A stretch of 64,000 nucleotides of DNA from Paenibacillus tyrphae (lineage in GTDB: Bacteria; Bacillota; Bacilli; Paenibacillales; NBRC-103111). Location of the stretch: NCBI RefSeq assembly GCF_024158745.1, contig NZ_JAMZAW010000006.1, positions 124,001-188,000 on the forward strand. The letters run 5' to 3'. The translations under genes were made by a program, and so were the position numbers. Of the stretch, positions 18,805 through 26,975 are shown piece after piece. Positions within the stretch are counted from its first letter, which is position 1, and the number at the start of each line of letters is the position of its first letter. The notes under the pieces are model-generated. The model ran no database searches, was not told where the DNA came from, and worked only from the letters and a program-made list of their open reading frames with translations.

Positions 18805-21285
18805 ATGGCTGAAGCTGCTTTGGGGCGAATCCAGCTATTACAGCAAATGCAGGAACGGCTGCGCCAGTCATTCGGCCCTATAAGCTCTGCGATTCAAGCG
18901 GTTGAAGATAAGATGAACCGTGCGGGAGCGGCAGCAAGCGCCCTAAGCGCCATGAAGATTACGCCGAAGATTGAATCGATCGTCAGCATTCGGGTCGAAA
19001 GCTCGGGAGGAGCTTCAGGGTCGGTCGGGGGCTTGGGCAATATGGGCAAGTCCCTCATGACCGGCGTGGCCGATGGATTGGGCGACGTACAAAAGGCGCT
19101 GTCAGGCTTGGGGCCGTCCTTTTTGGGCGGAGTCTCCGCCGGCGTCGAGGATCTTGGCAAGTCGCTAAACAGTCTGGGCTCGGACGCTCTTGCGGGAGTG
19201 AGCACAGGCGTGAAGGAGCTCGGCGAGGCGCTGAAAGGCATGGGCACGGATGCTTTTGGCGGCGCGAGCACGGGCGTGAAGGGGCTCGGCGAGGCGCTGA
19301 AAGGCATGGGCCTCGATGCGTTTGGCGGTGCGAGCACGGGCGTGAAAGAACTTGGCGAAGCGCTGAAGGGCTTCAGCACGGACGCTTTTGGCGGCATGAG
19401 CACGGGCGTGAGGGAACTGGGCGAAGCATTGAAAGGCTTCGGCACGACCGGCTTAGGCGGACTGAGCGCCGGTGTAAATGAACTCGGTTCAGCGTTCAAT
19501 GATTTCGGTACGACCGGCTTGGGCGGCGTGAGCGCTGGCGTGAAGGAACTCGGCGCAGCGTTCAATGATTTCGGCACGACCGGCTTAGGCGGCGTGAGCG
19601 CCGGTGTGAAGGAAATCGGTGCGGCGTTCAACGACTTCGGCACGACCGGTTTGGGCGGTGTGAGTGCAGGCGTGAAGGAAGTCGGTGCGGCGTTCAACGA
19701 CTTCGGCACGACCGGCTTGGGCGGCGTGAGCGCAGGCGTGAAGGAAATTGGCGCAGCATTTAAGGATTTCGGCACGACCGGCTTGGGCGGCATAAGCAAA
19801 GGCATCAAAGAACTCGGCGGAGCTATCGGGGGTATCGGTACGACCGCTTTGGGTGGCATAAGCAAAGGCATCAAAGAAATGAACGAAGCCATCGGAGGTA
19901 TCGGTACAACCGCCTTTGGCGGCCTCAGTAAAGGCATCACAGAATTTAGTGAGGCAATCGGGGGTATCGGTACAACCGCCTTTGGCGGCCTGAGTAAAGG
20001 CATCACAGAATTTAGCGAAGCCATCGGAGGTATCGGTACAACCGCCTTTAGCGGCCTGAGCAAAGGCATCCAAGAATTTAGCGAAGCGATCGGGGGTATC
20101 GGCACGACCGCCTTTGGCGGCCTCAGTAAAGGCATCACAGAACTGAGCGAAGCCATTGGAGGTATCGGTACAACCGCTTTAACCGGTGTTAGCCAAGGTA
20201 TCAAAGATTTAAGCGGCGCTATTGGCGGCGTCGGTACCGGGATTAGCACGGTCGGCAAATCACTGACGGACCTGGGCAAAGGTCTGGTTGATTTGGGGAA
20301 GGGCATTGTTGACGTCATCAACATGCTTGCCGGAGCGCTGAAAGAACTCAAGGGAACCGGAGCCGCCGCAGCAGGAGGCGGGGGAAAAGGTGGCCCGGAG
20401 CGTGGAAGCAGTAAAGGTAAAAAAACGAAGGGTCAGGCATCCGCAAGCCTCAGCTCGGCGTCCGACAAAGTGAAGAGCTCCTCTAAGTCGCCCGGTAAGA
20501 GTACCAAAGGCGCGGCGTCCGCAATCATGAACTCGGCGGCTGACGGAGTGAAAAGCTCTGCTAAAGCCCCTACAAGCAAAGGTCCGAAGCTGGGCGGGAA
20601 AAAAGGCGGCCTCTTAGGTGCTCTTGCTTTAGGGGCCGTCGGCGCAGCCGGCGAAGATAGTCCTATGGAGGCCGTGAAGAGTACGGCGGGCGGACTGCTA
20701 TCCGAAGGGTTAGGAAAGCTAACCAAGCTCCCGGGAGTCAAATCGATTGCCAAGAAGATTCCCGGTTTGAACGTCTTGTCGGGCGTGATGGATGTTGCCA
20801 CCTCAGACAACAAAGCTGCTGCGGCGACGAAAGCAACTGGCGAGCTGGCCGGCGGCGCGATCGGCGGGACGATTGGCGCAGCCATCGGCACGGCGCTGTT
20901 ACCTGGCATCGGAACGGTAGCAGGGGGCTTCGTAGGCAACATGGTGGGCTCGATGGCAGGAGGCTTTCTGGCGGAAAAGGTGTCCGGCTTCGCCAGCAAA
21001 TGGTTCAAGAAAGAGGAGAAGCCTGCCGTGAAAACGGAACCGCCTGCGCAGCCGGCTATTTATCCGGGCACAAATCCGGCGCTGGCATCCGGCAGTGCGC
21101 TTTATCCGGCTGGGAATGGAGCGCCCGCGGTCGTAGAAAAGCCGGTCGGACCGAGTCCTCTCAATGTCTCCGTTTCCGGTATCAATGTTCGAGTTGAAGA
21201 TAAATTAAACGAAGACGACTTGGCGCTGCGTATCGGCCAGAAAATCGTCAAGGATGTCAGACTTGCCATGGAAAACAGAGTTTAA
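18805..21285 (+). CDS. xkdO: Tape measure protein (XkdO-like)
   Basis: An 826-residue protein (ATG 18805; GTG 18799 is an alternative). Position after the tube and chaperone genes, a helical N-terminus, a long regular repeat region and a Gly-rich hydrophobic C-terminal segment ('GTIGAAIGTALLPGIGTVAG', about residues 685-735) identify a tape measure protein, which sets tail length and lines the tube. It is shorter than PBSX XkdO (about 1330). Residues 105-478 consist of 17 units of exactly 22 residues. The last 60 residues end with a beta strand pair ('LNVSVSGINVRVEDKLNEDD') common at the C-terminus of these proteins. Confidence 0.85.
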   Translation: MAEAALGRIQLLQQMQERLRQSFGPISSAIQAVEDKMNRAGAAASALSAMKITPKIESIVSIRVESSGGASGSVGGLGNMGKSLMTGVADGLGDVQKALSGLGPSFLGGVSAGVEDLGKSLNSLGSDALAGVSTGVKELGEALKGMGTDAFGGASTGVKGLGEALKGMGLDAFGGASTGVKELGEALKGFSTDAFGGMSTGVRELGEALKGFGTTGLGGLSAGVNELGSAFNDFGTTGLGGVSAGVKELGAAFNDFGTTGLGGVSAGVKEIGAAFNDFGTTGLGGVSAGVKEVGAAFNDFGTTGLGGVSAGVKEIGAAFKDFGTTGLGGISKGIKELGGAIGGIGTTALGGISKGIKEMNEAIGGIGTTAFGGLSKGITEFSEAIGGIGTTAFGGLSKGITEFSEAIGGIGTTAFSGLSKGIQEFSEAIGGIGTTAFGGLSKGITELSEAIGGIGTTALTGVSQGIKDLSGAIGGVGTGISTVGKSLTDLGKGLVDLGKGIVDVINMLAGALKELKGTGAAAAGGGGKGGPERGSSKGKKTKGQASASLSSASDKVKSSSKSPGKSTKGAASAIMNSAADGVKSSAKAPTSKGPKLGGKKGGLLGALALGAVGAAGEDSPMEAVKSTAGGLLSEGLGKLTKLPGVKSIAKKIPGLNVLSGVMDVATSDNKAAAATKATGELAGGAIGGTIGAAIGTALLPGIGTVAGGFVGNMVGSMAGGFLAEKVSGFASKWFKKEEKPAVKTEPPAQPAIYPGTNPALASGSALYPAGNGAPAVVEKPVGPSPLNVSVSGINVRVEDKLNEDDLALRIGQKIVKDVRLAMENRV
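19117..20238 (+). repeat. Seventeen tandem 66-bp units inside the tape measure gene
   Basis: From 19183 to 20238 there are exactly 16 units of 66 bases; one more diverged unit spans 19117-19182. The protein consensus is TxFGGxSxGVKELGxAxxGfGT. Units cluster in three subtypes: GEALKGMG (first four), GAAFNDFG (next five) and SEAIGGIG (the rest), so local duplication blocks are visible. No indel breaks the 22-residue period. Confidence 0.9.
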
Positions 21286-21305
21286 GACAAAGTGGTGATG
21301 ATGCG

Positions 21306-21926
21306 ATGGACTTTATACTGATGGACCCTGCGGGAACAAAGCTGCATTTTCCGGTTAACCCTCAAGAGGTCAGCATTCGTCGCGAGAAGAAATTTGAAAC
21401 GGTCAATATCCTAAGTTTGGGAGAGATCGATTTTCCGCAGGGAGAGAAGGTAAAGGAAATTACCTTCTCTTCTTTTTTTCCTAAAGAATATGACATGAGC
21501 TATTGCCGGTACGAGCCGGTCCCGGACCCGCAGTTTGCGATGAATCAGCTGAATACGTGGATGGTGGACAAGAAGCCCGTGCAGTTGATTATTACCGATA
21601 CGGCCGTCAATGTGTTCGTACTCGTATCTTCGCATGTCAGCACGTTCCGCGGGGGGGAACCGGGAGACGTCTATTTTGACCTGACTTGCCGGACTTGGAG
21701 GGAAGTGAAGATTCGGACAGCTACCGACACTTCGCCTTCCCAGAGAACGGATTTAAAGCCCGTACCCAAAACCTATGTGGTAAAATCCGACGATTCCTTA
21801 TGGAAAATTGCCAAATTGAATCTTGGATCGGGGAGCAGATTGGATGAAATTTATGAGTTAAATAAAGACCTCATCGGTCCAGATCCAAATCAAATTTTTC
21901 CCGGGCAAGAATTAGTGATGCCTTAA
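21306..21926 (+). CDS. xkdP: LysM tail protein XkdP
   Basis: A 206-residue protein. The N-terminal part ('MDPAGTKLHFPVNPQEVSIR') is typical of the XkdP/gp53-like tail-hub-associated protein. The C-terminal 50 residues ('TYVVKSDDSLWKIAKLNLG' to 'IFPGQELVMP') form a LysM domain, which binds peptidoglycan or oligomerises in baseplate proteins. In PBSX it is followed by xkdQ; here the next gene is xkdR after only 33 bases. Confidence 0.85.
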   Translation: MDFILMDPAGTKLHFPVNPQEVSIRREKKFETVNILSLGEIDFPQGEKVKEITFSSFFPKEYDMSYCRYEPVPDPQFAMNQLNTWMVDKKPVQLIITDTAVNVFVLVSSHVSTFRGGEPGDVYFDLTCRTWREVKIRTATDTSPSQRTDLKPVPKTYVVKSDDSLWKIAKLNLGSGSRLDEIYELNKDLIGPDPNQIFPGQELVMP

Positions 21927-21959
21927 CAAGCTCGCACCACATTTAGGGAGGTTTAATTC

Positions 21960-22328
21960 TTGGATAGTCCGTTTAAACAACTTGCTTCTCTGCTCGATAC
22001 GAGAATATCCGGCCACACGTCGCAAGCGGTGGCTGGATTGCAGGCCGAGATGGGAACGATGACGACAAGCGGGTTAAAACTGGACAGTTACAAGTATGAA
22101 ATTCAGGATTACATGACGGCAGACTGGCGAATTGAGCTTGAACTGCCGGCATTCAGTTTAACGGGAACAATTAATGGGGGCAGCTCGGCCAAGATCGATT
22201 TTGAAACCGCCCGAATCCCTGATGTAAAAATTCATTTCAAAGAGGGCCTGCAGCCGGGAGACCGGGTTCTGGTGCAGCCCGTGAACAACGGCAGTGATTT
22301 TGTCGTTTTATGCAAGGTGGTGGTGTAG
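21960..22328 (+). CDS. xkdR: Baseplate protein XkdR (DUF2577)
   Basis: A 122-residue protein starting at TTG 21960 behind AGGGAGG. 'GRVRVELPAF'-type OB-fold strands are represented by 'DWRIELELPAF', and the C-terminus 'LQPGDRVLVQPVNNGSDFVV' is typical of XkdR/DUF2577 proteins, thought to occupy the hub/spike region. It ends at the base before the start of xkdS. Confidence 0.75.
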   Translation: MDSPFKQLASLLDTRISGHTSQAVAGLQAEMGTMTTSGLKLDSYKYEIQDYMTADWRIELELPAFSLTGTINGGSSAKIDFETARIPDVKIHFKEGLQPGDRVLVQPVNNGSDFVVLCKVVV

Positions 22329-22778
22329 ATGGCAAGTTTATTTCCTAGCTCGCCCGTACGGCCGGAGGCTTCGGATTTCGCCGTGCGCACCATCGGCTTC
22401 GGACGCAGCTGGAAGTTCGATTATGCAGCAGGAGAGTTTGTTACGACGCCGACGGGGAAAGTGGCGGAGTCCAGAGGGGTAGAGGCTTGGCTGGAATGGT
22501 GCAACAAGGCGCTTTCGACAGCCCGTTACCGATATCTGGCCTACACCCGCAACTACGGTCAGGAGTTCGATGACTTAATCGCCAAGGGACTGAATCGTTC
22601 CGGAAACGAAAGCGAGATTAAACGGATCGCAGCCGAATGCTTGACTGTCGACCCTCGCACGGCAAGCGTGAGCAACTTTCAATTTGACTGGCAAGGCGAA
22701 ACCTGCATGTTCACCTGCGAGGTAAGAAATATTCATGGAACGACAGGCACTTTAACGGGAAGTGTGGTGGCCAAGTAG
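22329..22778 (+). CDS. xkdS: Baseplate wedge protein XkdS (DUF2634, gp25-like)
   Basis: A 149-residue protein directly abutting its neighbours on both sides. The core 'WKFDYAAGEFVTTPTGK...GVEAWLEWCNKALSTARYRY' (two separate motifs) and 'EIKRIAAECLTVDPRTASV' match DUF2634/XkdS, the counterpart of the T4 gp25 wedge protein. Confidence 0.85.
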   Translation: MASLFPSSPVRPEASDFAVRTIGFGRSWKFDYAAGEFVTTPTGKVAESRGVEAWLEWCNKALSTARYRYLAYTRNYGQEFDDLIAKGLNRSGNESEIKRIAAECLTVDPRTASVSNFQFDWQGETCMFTCEVRNIHGTTGTLTGSVVAK

Positions 22779-24407
22779 ATGACAGTGTTGCCTGATTATT
22801 TAAAGGATCAAACGGAAGAAGCGATTATGCAAAGAATGCTGGACGCCCTGCCCTCCGATCTGGACAAGGCTGAAGGCAGTTATATATGGGACTCTCTGGC
22901 CCCGGCCGCCATTCAATTGGCCCAAGGAGCCATTTGGGCGAGAGAAATTTTGCGCAGGGGGTTTGTCGGCTCAACCTTTGGCGAATATTTGAATTTGCGC
23001 TGCGCGGAGCACGGCATTACACGCAAGGCGGCGGTAAAAGCGCGGGGCGAAATTCAATTTAAAGGAGCGGCGGGGGCGGAAATTTCGGCTGGAACGATTG
23101 TCGCTACGCTGGCCGATTCCGCCATTGGCGAGCCGTCGATTGAGTTCAAGACGCTGTCCAAAGTCGTGTTGGACTCTAGCGGTGCGGGGACCGTCAATAT
23201 TGAAGCGATCGTCGGCGGCAAAAGCGGCAACGTCTCTGCCCGGGCGATTCAACTGTTGGTTTCGCCGCTTTCGGGAGTTTCCAGTATAACCAATCTGAAG
23301 GAAACTTCCGGCGGTCTCGATATGGAAGATGACGCAGCCTTGCAGCTTCGTTATTTGCAGCGGGTACGTTCTACATCCGCCGGAGGAAACAAGGCGGACT
23401 ATATGAATTGGGTCACCGAGGTAGCGGGAGTCGGCGGCGCTGCCATCATGCCTGTTGATGAAGGTCCCGGCACCGTAGGCATCTATGTGGTGGATGCATC
23501 CATGAAGCCGGCGTCTTTGGCTATCGCGGAAGCGGTGCAGCATTACATTGCGCCCCCGTATACCTTGGTCGAAGAGGATTCCGTGCTGGTACAAGGGGGA
23601 AAAGGCGTATCCACGGATACGTCCCAGCAGGATGCCAGAAACAAGTCTGCCCTCCAGTTTGCGTACAGCTCCGACGGCATAGGTACGGCCAAGCGTACAG
23701 AATTGGATGCGGCTCTGCCGAAGCAAGCGGGCATATGGAGGGTGAGGCCGCATTTCAAAGTGAGCAGTACGGCGGGGACGGCGAATTTGGTTGAATTCGG
23801 GATATGGAATCATTCCCGCAACGGATGGGCGAAAACGGGGCCAAGCAGCACGGTGGATGCCGTACAAGTGAAATCGGCTAAGGATTTGCTCAGCTTCTTC
23901 AAATATTCCGGCTCCGTTGACCCTGTCGTTGCTTCGCGGGATTGGCCGGTGTGGGTCGATTTTTACTGGAATGGGGAAGACCATCTCGAATTGCGAATCA
24001 CCCGTTTGCAGAGCGATACGACGACGACGCTTTGGCTGGATAACGTCGTATATACGTCTGCATTTTCCAAGAATACGGGAGAAGGCAAGGCGCCGATCGG
24101 TGTACGCGTCTCGGTACGCCCTGCCATTCAGATACCGATCGACATCAAGGTAACGCTCAATGTGCTTCCAGGCAGCAATGTGACCGCCATTCAGAACGAA
24201 ATCAAGCAAAAGTTTGACAAATATCTCACATCGCTTTCTTTCAAAGAAAATAACGATGTGCTCTATACCCGTCTGGGGCAAATCATCTTGGATACACAGG
24301 GCGTCGTGGATTACGATCAAACGAGCTTCTTTATTAATAACAGCCAGAAAAATGTCATTGTGTCCGCCAATGAAGTGGCTGTGCTGGGAGATGTGACGTT
24401 CCGATGA
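22779..24407 (+). CDS. xkdT: Baseplate J protein XkdT with an inserted domain
   Basis: A 542-residue protein; PBSX XkdT and related gpJ proteins are about 350. The N-terminal part (1 to about 275: 'MQRMLDALPSDLDKAEGSYI', 'GEYLNLRCAEHGITRK', 'GNKADYMNWVTEVAGVGGA') and the C-terminal part (from about 434: 'GEGKAPIGVRVSV') are canonical baseplate J. Between them lie about 155 extra residues ('WRVRPHFKVSSTAGT', 'WVDFYWNGEDHLELRITRL') that look like a beta-sandwich domain facing outward from the baseplate. ATGA overlaps the next gene. Confidence 0.85.
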   Translation: MTVLPDYLKDQTEEAIMQRMLDALPSDLDKAEGSYIWDSLAPAAIQLAQGAIWAREILRRGFVGSTFGEYLNLRCAEHGITRKAAVKARGEIQFKGAAGAEISAGTIVATLADSAIGEPSIEFKTLSKVVLDSSGAGTVNIEAIVGGKSGNVSARAIQLLVSPLSGVSSITNLKETSGGLDMEDDAALQLRYLQRVRSTSAGGNKADYMNWVTEVAGVGGAAIMPVDEGPGTVGIYVVDASMKPASLAIAEAVQHYIAPPYTLVEEDSVLVQGGKGVSTDTSQQDARNKSALQFAYSSDGIGTAKRTELDAALPKQAGIWRVRPHFKVSSTAGTANLVEFGIWNHSRNGWAKTGPSSTVDAVQVKSAKDLLSFFKYSGSVDPVVASRDWPVWVDFYWNGEDHLELRITRLQSDTTTTLWLDNVVYTSAFSKNTGEGKAPIGVRVSVRPAIQIPIDIKVTLNVLPGSNVTAIQNEIKQKFDKYLTSLSFKENNDVLYTRLGQIILDTQGVVDYDQTSFFINNSQKNVIVSANEVAVLGDVTFR

Positions 24408-24976
24408 AGTATCAGCTGACGAGTCCCAGGGCACAAACGATGCTGGACTATTTGCCCGAGTATTACGGCACCTCCGCCATTATGGGGGCCATTATCGATC
24501 AGCAGGCTGGTGAACTCGATAAGTTATACCAGACTTTGGACGAAGTATTGAAGCAATATTTTGTGCAAACGGCGACGTGGGGACTTGATTTGTGGGAGAT
24601 GGAGCTGGGGCTTCCGGTCCGGTATCAGCTGCCGGACAACGAGCGAAGGGGCTTTATTCTTTCACGAATCCGCGGCATAGGCACAGCGACTCGTTCTACC
24701 GTGGAACAAGTGGCCGAATCGTTCGGGAACGGAAGCATGGATATCGTCGAAGATTTCCGGGCGTACCGGATTATCGTAAGATTTGCCGAAAAAACGGGTA
24801 TTCCATCGAATATCCAGGACCTGCAAACGGCTTTGAGAGAAGTGGTTCCCGCTCATTTGGATATTCAATATGAGTACAATCACTTGACCTGGGATAATCT
24901 GGAGTCCAAGCATGTAACGTGGGACATGATCGAAAACCTTCATCTGACATGGGATCAATTTCAGGAATATTTGTAA
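24404..24976 (+). CDS. xkdU: Baseplate protein XkdU/YmfQ (DUF2313)
   Basis: A 190-residue protein whose ATG overlaps the xkdT stop. 'LPEYYGTSAIMGAIIDQQAGE', 'TATWGLDLWEMELGLP' and 'RRGFILSRIRGIGTATRSTV' are hallmarks of YmfQ-type baseplate proteins, which connect the J protein to fibres. The C-terminus carries three repeats of the type HLTWDxLE/HVTWDMIE/HLTWDQFQ. Confidence 0.85.
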   Translation: MKYQLTSPRAQTMLDYLPEYYGTSAIMGAIIDQQAGELDKLYQTLDEVLKQYFVQTATWGLDLWEMELGLPVRYQLPDNERRGFILSRIRGIGTATRSTVEQVAESFGNGSMDIVEDFRAYRIIVRFAEKTGIPSNIQDLQTALREVVPAHLDIQYEYNHLTWDNLESKHVTWDMIENLHLTWDQFQEYL

Positions 24977-24985
24977 TCATACATT

Positions 24986-25387
24986 GTGGATGGGATCAAT
25001 TGGGATATGGCGGATATTTTGCATCACCCTATTAGCTTGGAATTCTTGAAGGAAAAGAAGCTGAGACAGCTGCGGCTGCAGTGCGAGAATCGGATTTTAT
25101 CCGGTTTTTCTTCAGTCAGGACGAAGCATAAGTATTCTTTTAGCGTTTATGATCAGATTAATACGACAGGGCAGATCGTAATGCTGTTGGCCGATAACAG
25201 CATTACGGATGTCGTCTGGAAAACGGAGGATCAGGGATTCGTCACGCATACCCGGGAAGAGTTCATTTCCGTTGCATCCGAGGCCGACGCCCATAAGAAA
25301 GGCTGCTTGACCCGGTATCAGCAATTAAAAGAACAGCTGAACGTTGCGCGGAATGTGGAGGAGCTTGATCATATCCAGTGGGAGTAG
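24986..25387 (+). CDS. DUF4376-like protein, copy 3
   Basis: A 133-residue protein related in its C-terminal 110 residues to the companions at 3791 and 14394 ('VVWKTEDQGFVTHTREEFIS', 'DHIQWE'). The start is uncertain: GTG 24986 lacks a clear ribosome site, and ATG 25007 is possible. The first codons (DGINWDMADIL) resemble the tryptophan repeats at the end of the preceding gene. It may serve a baseplate-attached fibre or the YmfQ protein. Confidence 0.5.
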   Translation: MDGINWDMADILHHPISLEFLKEKKLRQLRLQCENRILSGFSSVRTKHKYSFSVYDQINTTGQIVMLLADNSITDVVWKTEDQGFVTHTREEFISVASEADAHKKGCLTRYQQLKEQLNVARNVEELDHIQWE

Positions 25388-25419
25388 CGAAATTTTGATA
25401 TGAATTGGTTGTGATATGG

Positions 25420-25737
25420 ATGATGAAGGTCATTGAAGATTTCATTGTGTGGTTAGTGGCGCATTGGAAGGAAATTAGTCTGCAAGCTGCACTGACCTCT
25501 CTGGCGGTCATTTGGACCAAACGCGTAGGAATTAAGCAGGTGAAGAAATACCTGACCCAGGTGGCGCCCAAATACTTCAAAGATGAAGACAATATGGTTG
25601 AGCTGCTCAAAACGCAAAGCGAAATCATTAAAGAACTGCATTTTCAGGTCAATAGCTTGGAGAAAGAGTCCGCAGTGACCCGACAATACGTGGAAGGAAA
25701 AATTCGCGAAATCAATATGAAGATGAAAAGCAGCTAG
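25420..25737 (+). CDS. Small membrane-anchored coiled-coil protein of the lysis module
   Basis: About 105 residues; ATG 25420 or 25423 are likely starts, as none has a strong ribosome site. An N-terminal hydrophobic helix (IEDFIVWLVAHWKEI and on to LAVIW) is followed by a basic segment and a C-terminal coiled coil ('LKTQSEIIKELHFQVNSLEK'). It lies directly before the holin. The layout is like an inverted XhlA; a role in lysis or holin control is inferred from context. Confidence 0.5.
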   Translation: MMKVIEDFIVWLVAHWKEISLQAALTSLAVIWTKRVGIKQVKKYLTQVAPKYFKDEDNMVELLKTQSEIIKELHFQVNSLEKESAVTRQYVEGKIREINMKMKSS

Positions 25738-25764
25738 GTGAAACTTAGGAAGGGGAAGATGGCC

Positions 25765-26028
25765 ATGCTGAAGCAAAAATTGGGCAGCCGCAAATTTTGG
25801 GCATTACTGGCGGCGGTTATCACGAGTACTCTGGTCCTATTCAATGTCGATAATAATACGATTGCGAAAGTCGTCGCCTTGGTGATGAATGTAGGAGCGA
25901 TTGCGACGTACATCTTGGTCGAGGGCTACATTGATGGCAAAAGGATCGCCAAAGAACAGACAGGAGGTGCCGAGAATGGGGAGCCCGACTACTCTAAGAG
26001 CGATTCAACTGGTTCAACTGCCGTATAG
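25765..26028 (+). CDS. Phage holin
   Basis: An 87-residue protein; ATG 25765 follows AGGAAGGGGA at good spacing, and GTG 25738 would give a longer N-terminus. Two transmembrane helices (FWALLAAVITSTLVLFNV and VVALVMNVGAIATYILVEG) are followed by a charged tail, the usual small-holin layout. The 3' end overlaps the amidase gene by 53 bases in another frame, as in lysis cassettes. Confidence 0.75.
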   Translation: MLKQKLGSRKFWALLAAVITSTLVLFNVDNNTIAKVVALVMNVGAIATYILVEGYIDGKRIAKEQTGGAENGEPDYSKSDSTGSTAV

Positions 26029-26677
26029 CGTCAAGCCTATTCTCGACATTACGGATTCCCTGTTGACCAATCCGGCCAATCCATACAAAATGCGCCGGTT
26101 CGAGGATATCACGCATATCAGTGTCCATCACTCCGCGGTAGAAGGCGGAACGCCCGAAGGCTATGCGAGAGCGCACGTGAACACGAACGGCTGGGGCGGC
26201 ATCGGCTACCATATCGTGATCAAAGGCGATCAAATTTACCAAACGAACGATTTGCTCACGTTCAGCTATCATACTTCGTCGAATAATGGTTACACGGTAG
26301 GCATTTCCGTCTCGGGAGATTTGTCCAAGCGCAATTTGACCTCGCAAGAACGCGAGTGTCTATATGCCGCGATTATGACGGTGCGCTCCATATTCAACAT
26401 TCCCGTCGAGAACGTGATGGGGCACAATGAATATCCGAACAACAACACGGCTTGTCCGTGCATCAGCATGAATCAGGTGCGGGCGGACTTGAAAGATTTG
26501 GATATGAAGCTCAAATATATGGGCAGCAGCGAAAGTAAAAGAAAGAACGCCTATGCCATCGCCAATCAAATTTTGTACATGTACAACATGGCGCAAGGCA
26601 GTGATGGAAACGCAGAGTGGGCGCTAAACAAAATTATTCAGTTGGAGCCGAAAATGAAAGAGCTGGGCTTGCTATGA
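25976..26677 (+). CDS. N-acetylmuramoyl-L-alanine amidase (endolysin)
   Basis: A 233-residue protein; ATG 25976 follows AGGAGGTG inside the holin gene. It has an Amidase_2/PGRP fold: 'THISVHHSAVEGG' with zinc ligand His51 or His52, 'GYHIVIKGDQIYQTN', and 'MGHNEYPNNNTACP' with His150 and Cys160. It cleaves the lactyl-amide bond of peptidoglycan; with the holin it would release particles by lysis. The C-terminal 60 residues form a helical region that may bind the wall. Confidence 0.9.
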   Translation: MGSPTTLRAIQLVQLPYSVKPILDITDSLLTNPANPYKMRRFEDITHISVHHSAVEGGTPEGYARAHVNTNGWGGIGYHIVIKGDQIYQTNDLLTFSYHTSSNNGYTVGISVSGDLSKRNLTSQERECLYAAIMTVRSIFNIPVENVMGHNEYPNNNTACPCISMNQVRADLKDLDMKLKYMGSSESKRKNAYAIANQILYMYNMAQGSDGNAEWALNKIIQLEPKMKELGLL

Positions 26678-26678
26678 G

Positions 26679-26938
26679 GACATACCTGACTGGGTATGTC
26701 TTGAGCTTGTTGAGAAACCCGCTTCGCGTAGGAAACTCTCTGCATACGCCGGTGGGTATATCCCTCCAGCCGCTCTTGAAACCCGTGAATTGGATTAGAA
26801 TTAGCGGTATTTTCACGGGTTTCAAAGGCGAACGTAAACTCTTACGGGATATACCCCACCTCTATTTGGCTGAGTTTTTCTACTACCAGGGTTTCTCAAC
26901 ACTCTGAGGACATACCTAATACAGGTATGTCTTTTTTT
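26679..26938 (+). repeat. Structured intergenic repeat, copy A (diverged), nested between two terminator hairpins
   Basis: The left boundary is hairpin GACATACC-tgactg-GGTATGTC (26679-26700) and the right boundary is a related full terminator. Inside, GTTGAGAAACCC (26709-26720) pairs with GGGTTTCTCAAC (26889-26900), GGTGGGTATATCCC with GGGATATACCCCACC (one bulge), and TTGAAACCCGTGAA perfectly with TTCACGGGTTTCAA. The junctions CCGCTCTTG and CAAAGGCGAACG are shared with copies B (52.0 kb) and C (61.2 kb). The block therefore belongs to a dispersed family with a conserved fold and variable stems. Confidence 0.7.
26909..26938 (+). terminator. Strong terminator between amidase and the lipase-hub gene
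   Basis: Stem GACATACCT-aatac-AGGTATGTC (nine perfect pairs) is followed by seven T. It should stop the tail/lysis transcript 37 bases before the start of the lipase-RTX-hub gene. Confidence 0.8.
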
Positions 26939-26975
26939 GTATTTAAGTATGAAATAAATTAAATGGGGTGTACTC

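Noticed and set aside
19183..20238. CRISPR-like regular repeats
   Set aside because: The 66-bp units are contiguous, without spacers, and code for a 22-residue protein repeat.
18894..20351. 485-codon proline-rich open frame on the minus strand
   Set aside because: It is the antisense of the tape measure repeats; the repetition keeps several frames open. No ribosome site or domain.
22971..24434. 487-codon minus-strand open frame
   Set aside because: Antisense of xkdT, which has clear family motifs; the minus frame has none.
26617..26907. 96-codon open frame across the amidase end and repeat A
   Set aside because: It reads through two hairpins and the palindromic element; the similarity between its halves comes from the inverted repeats.
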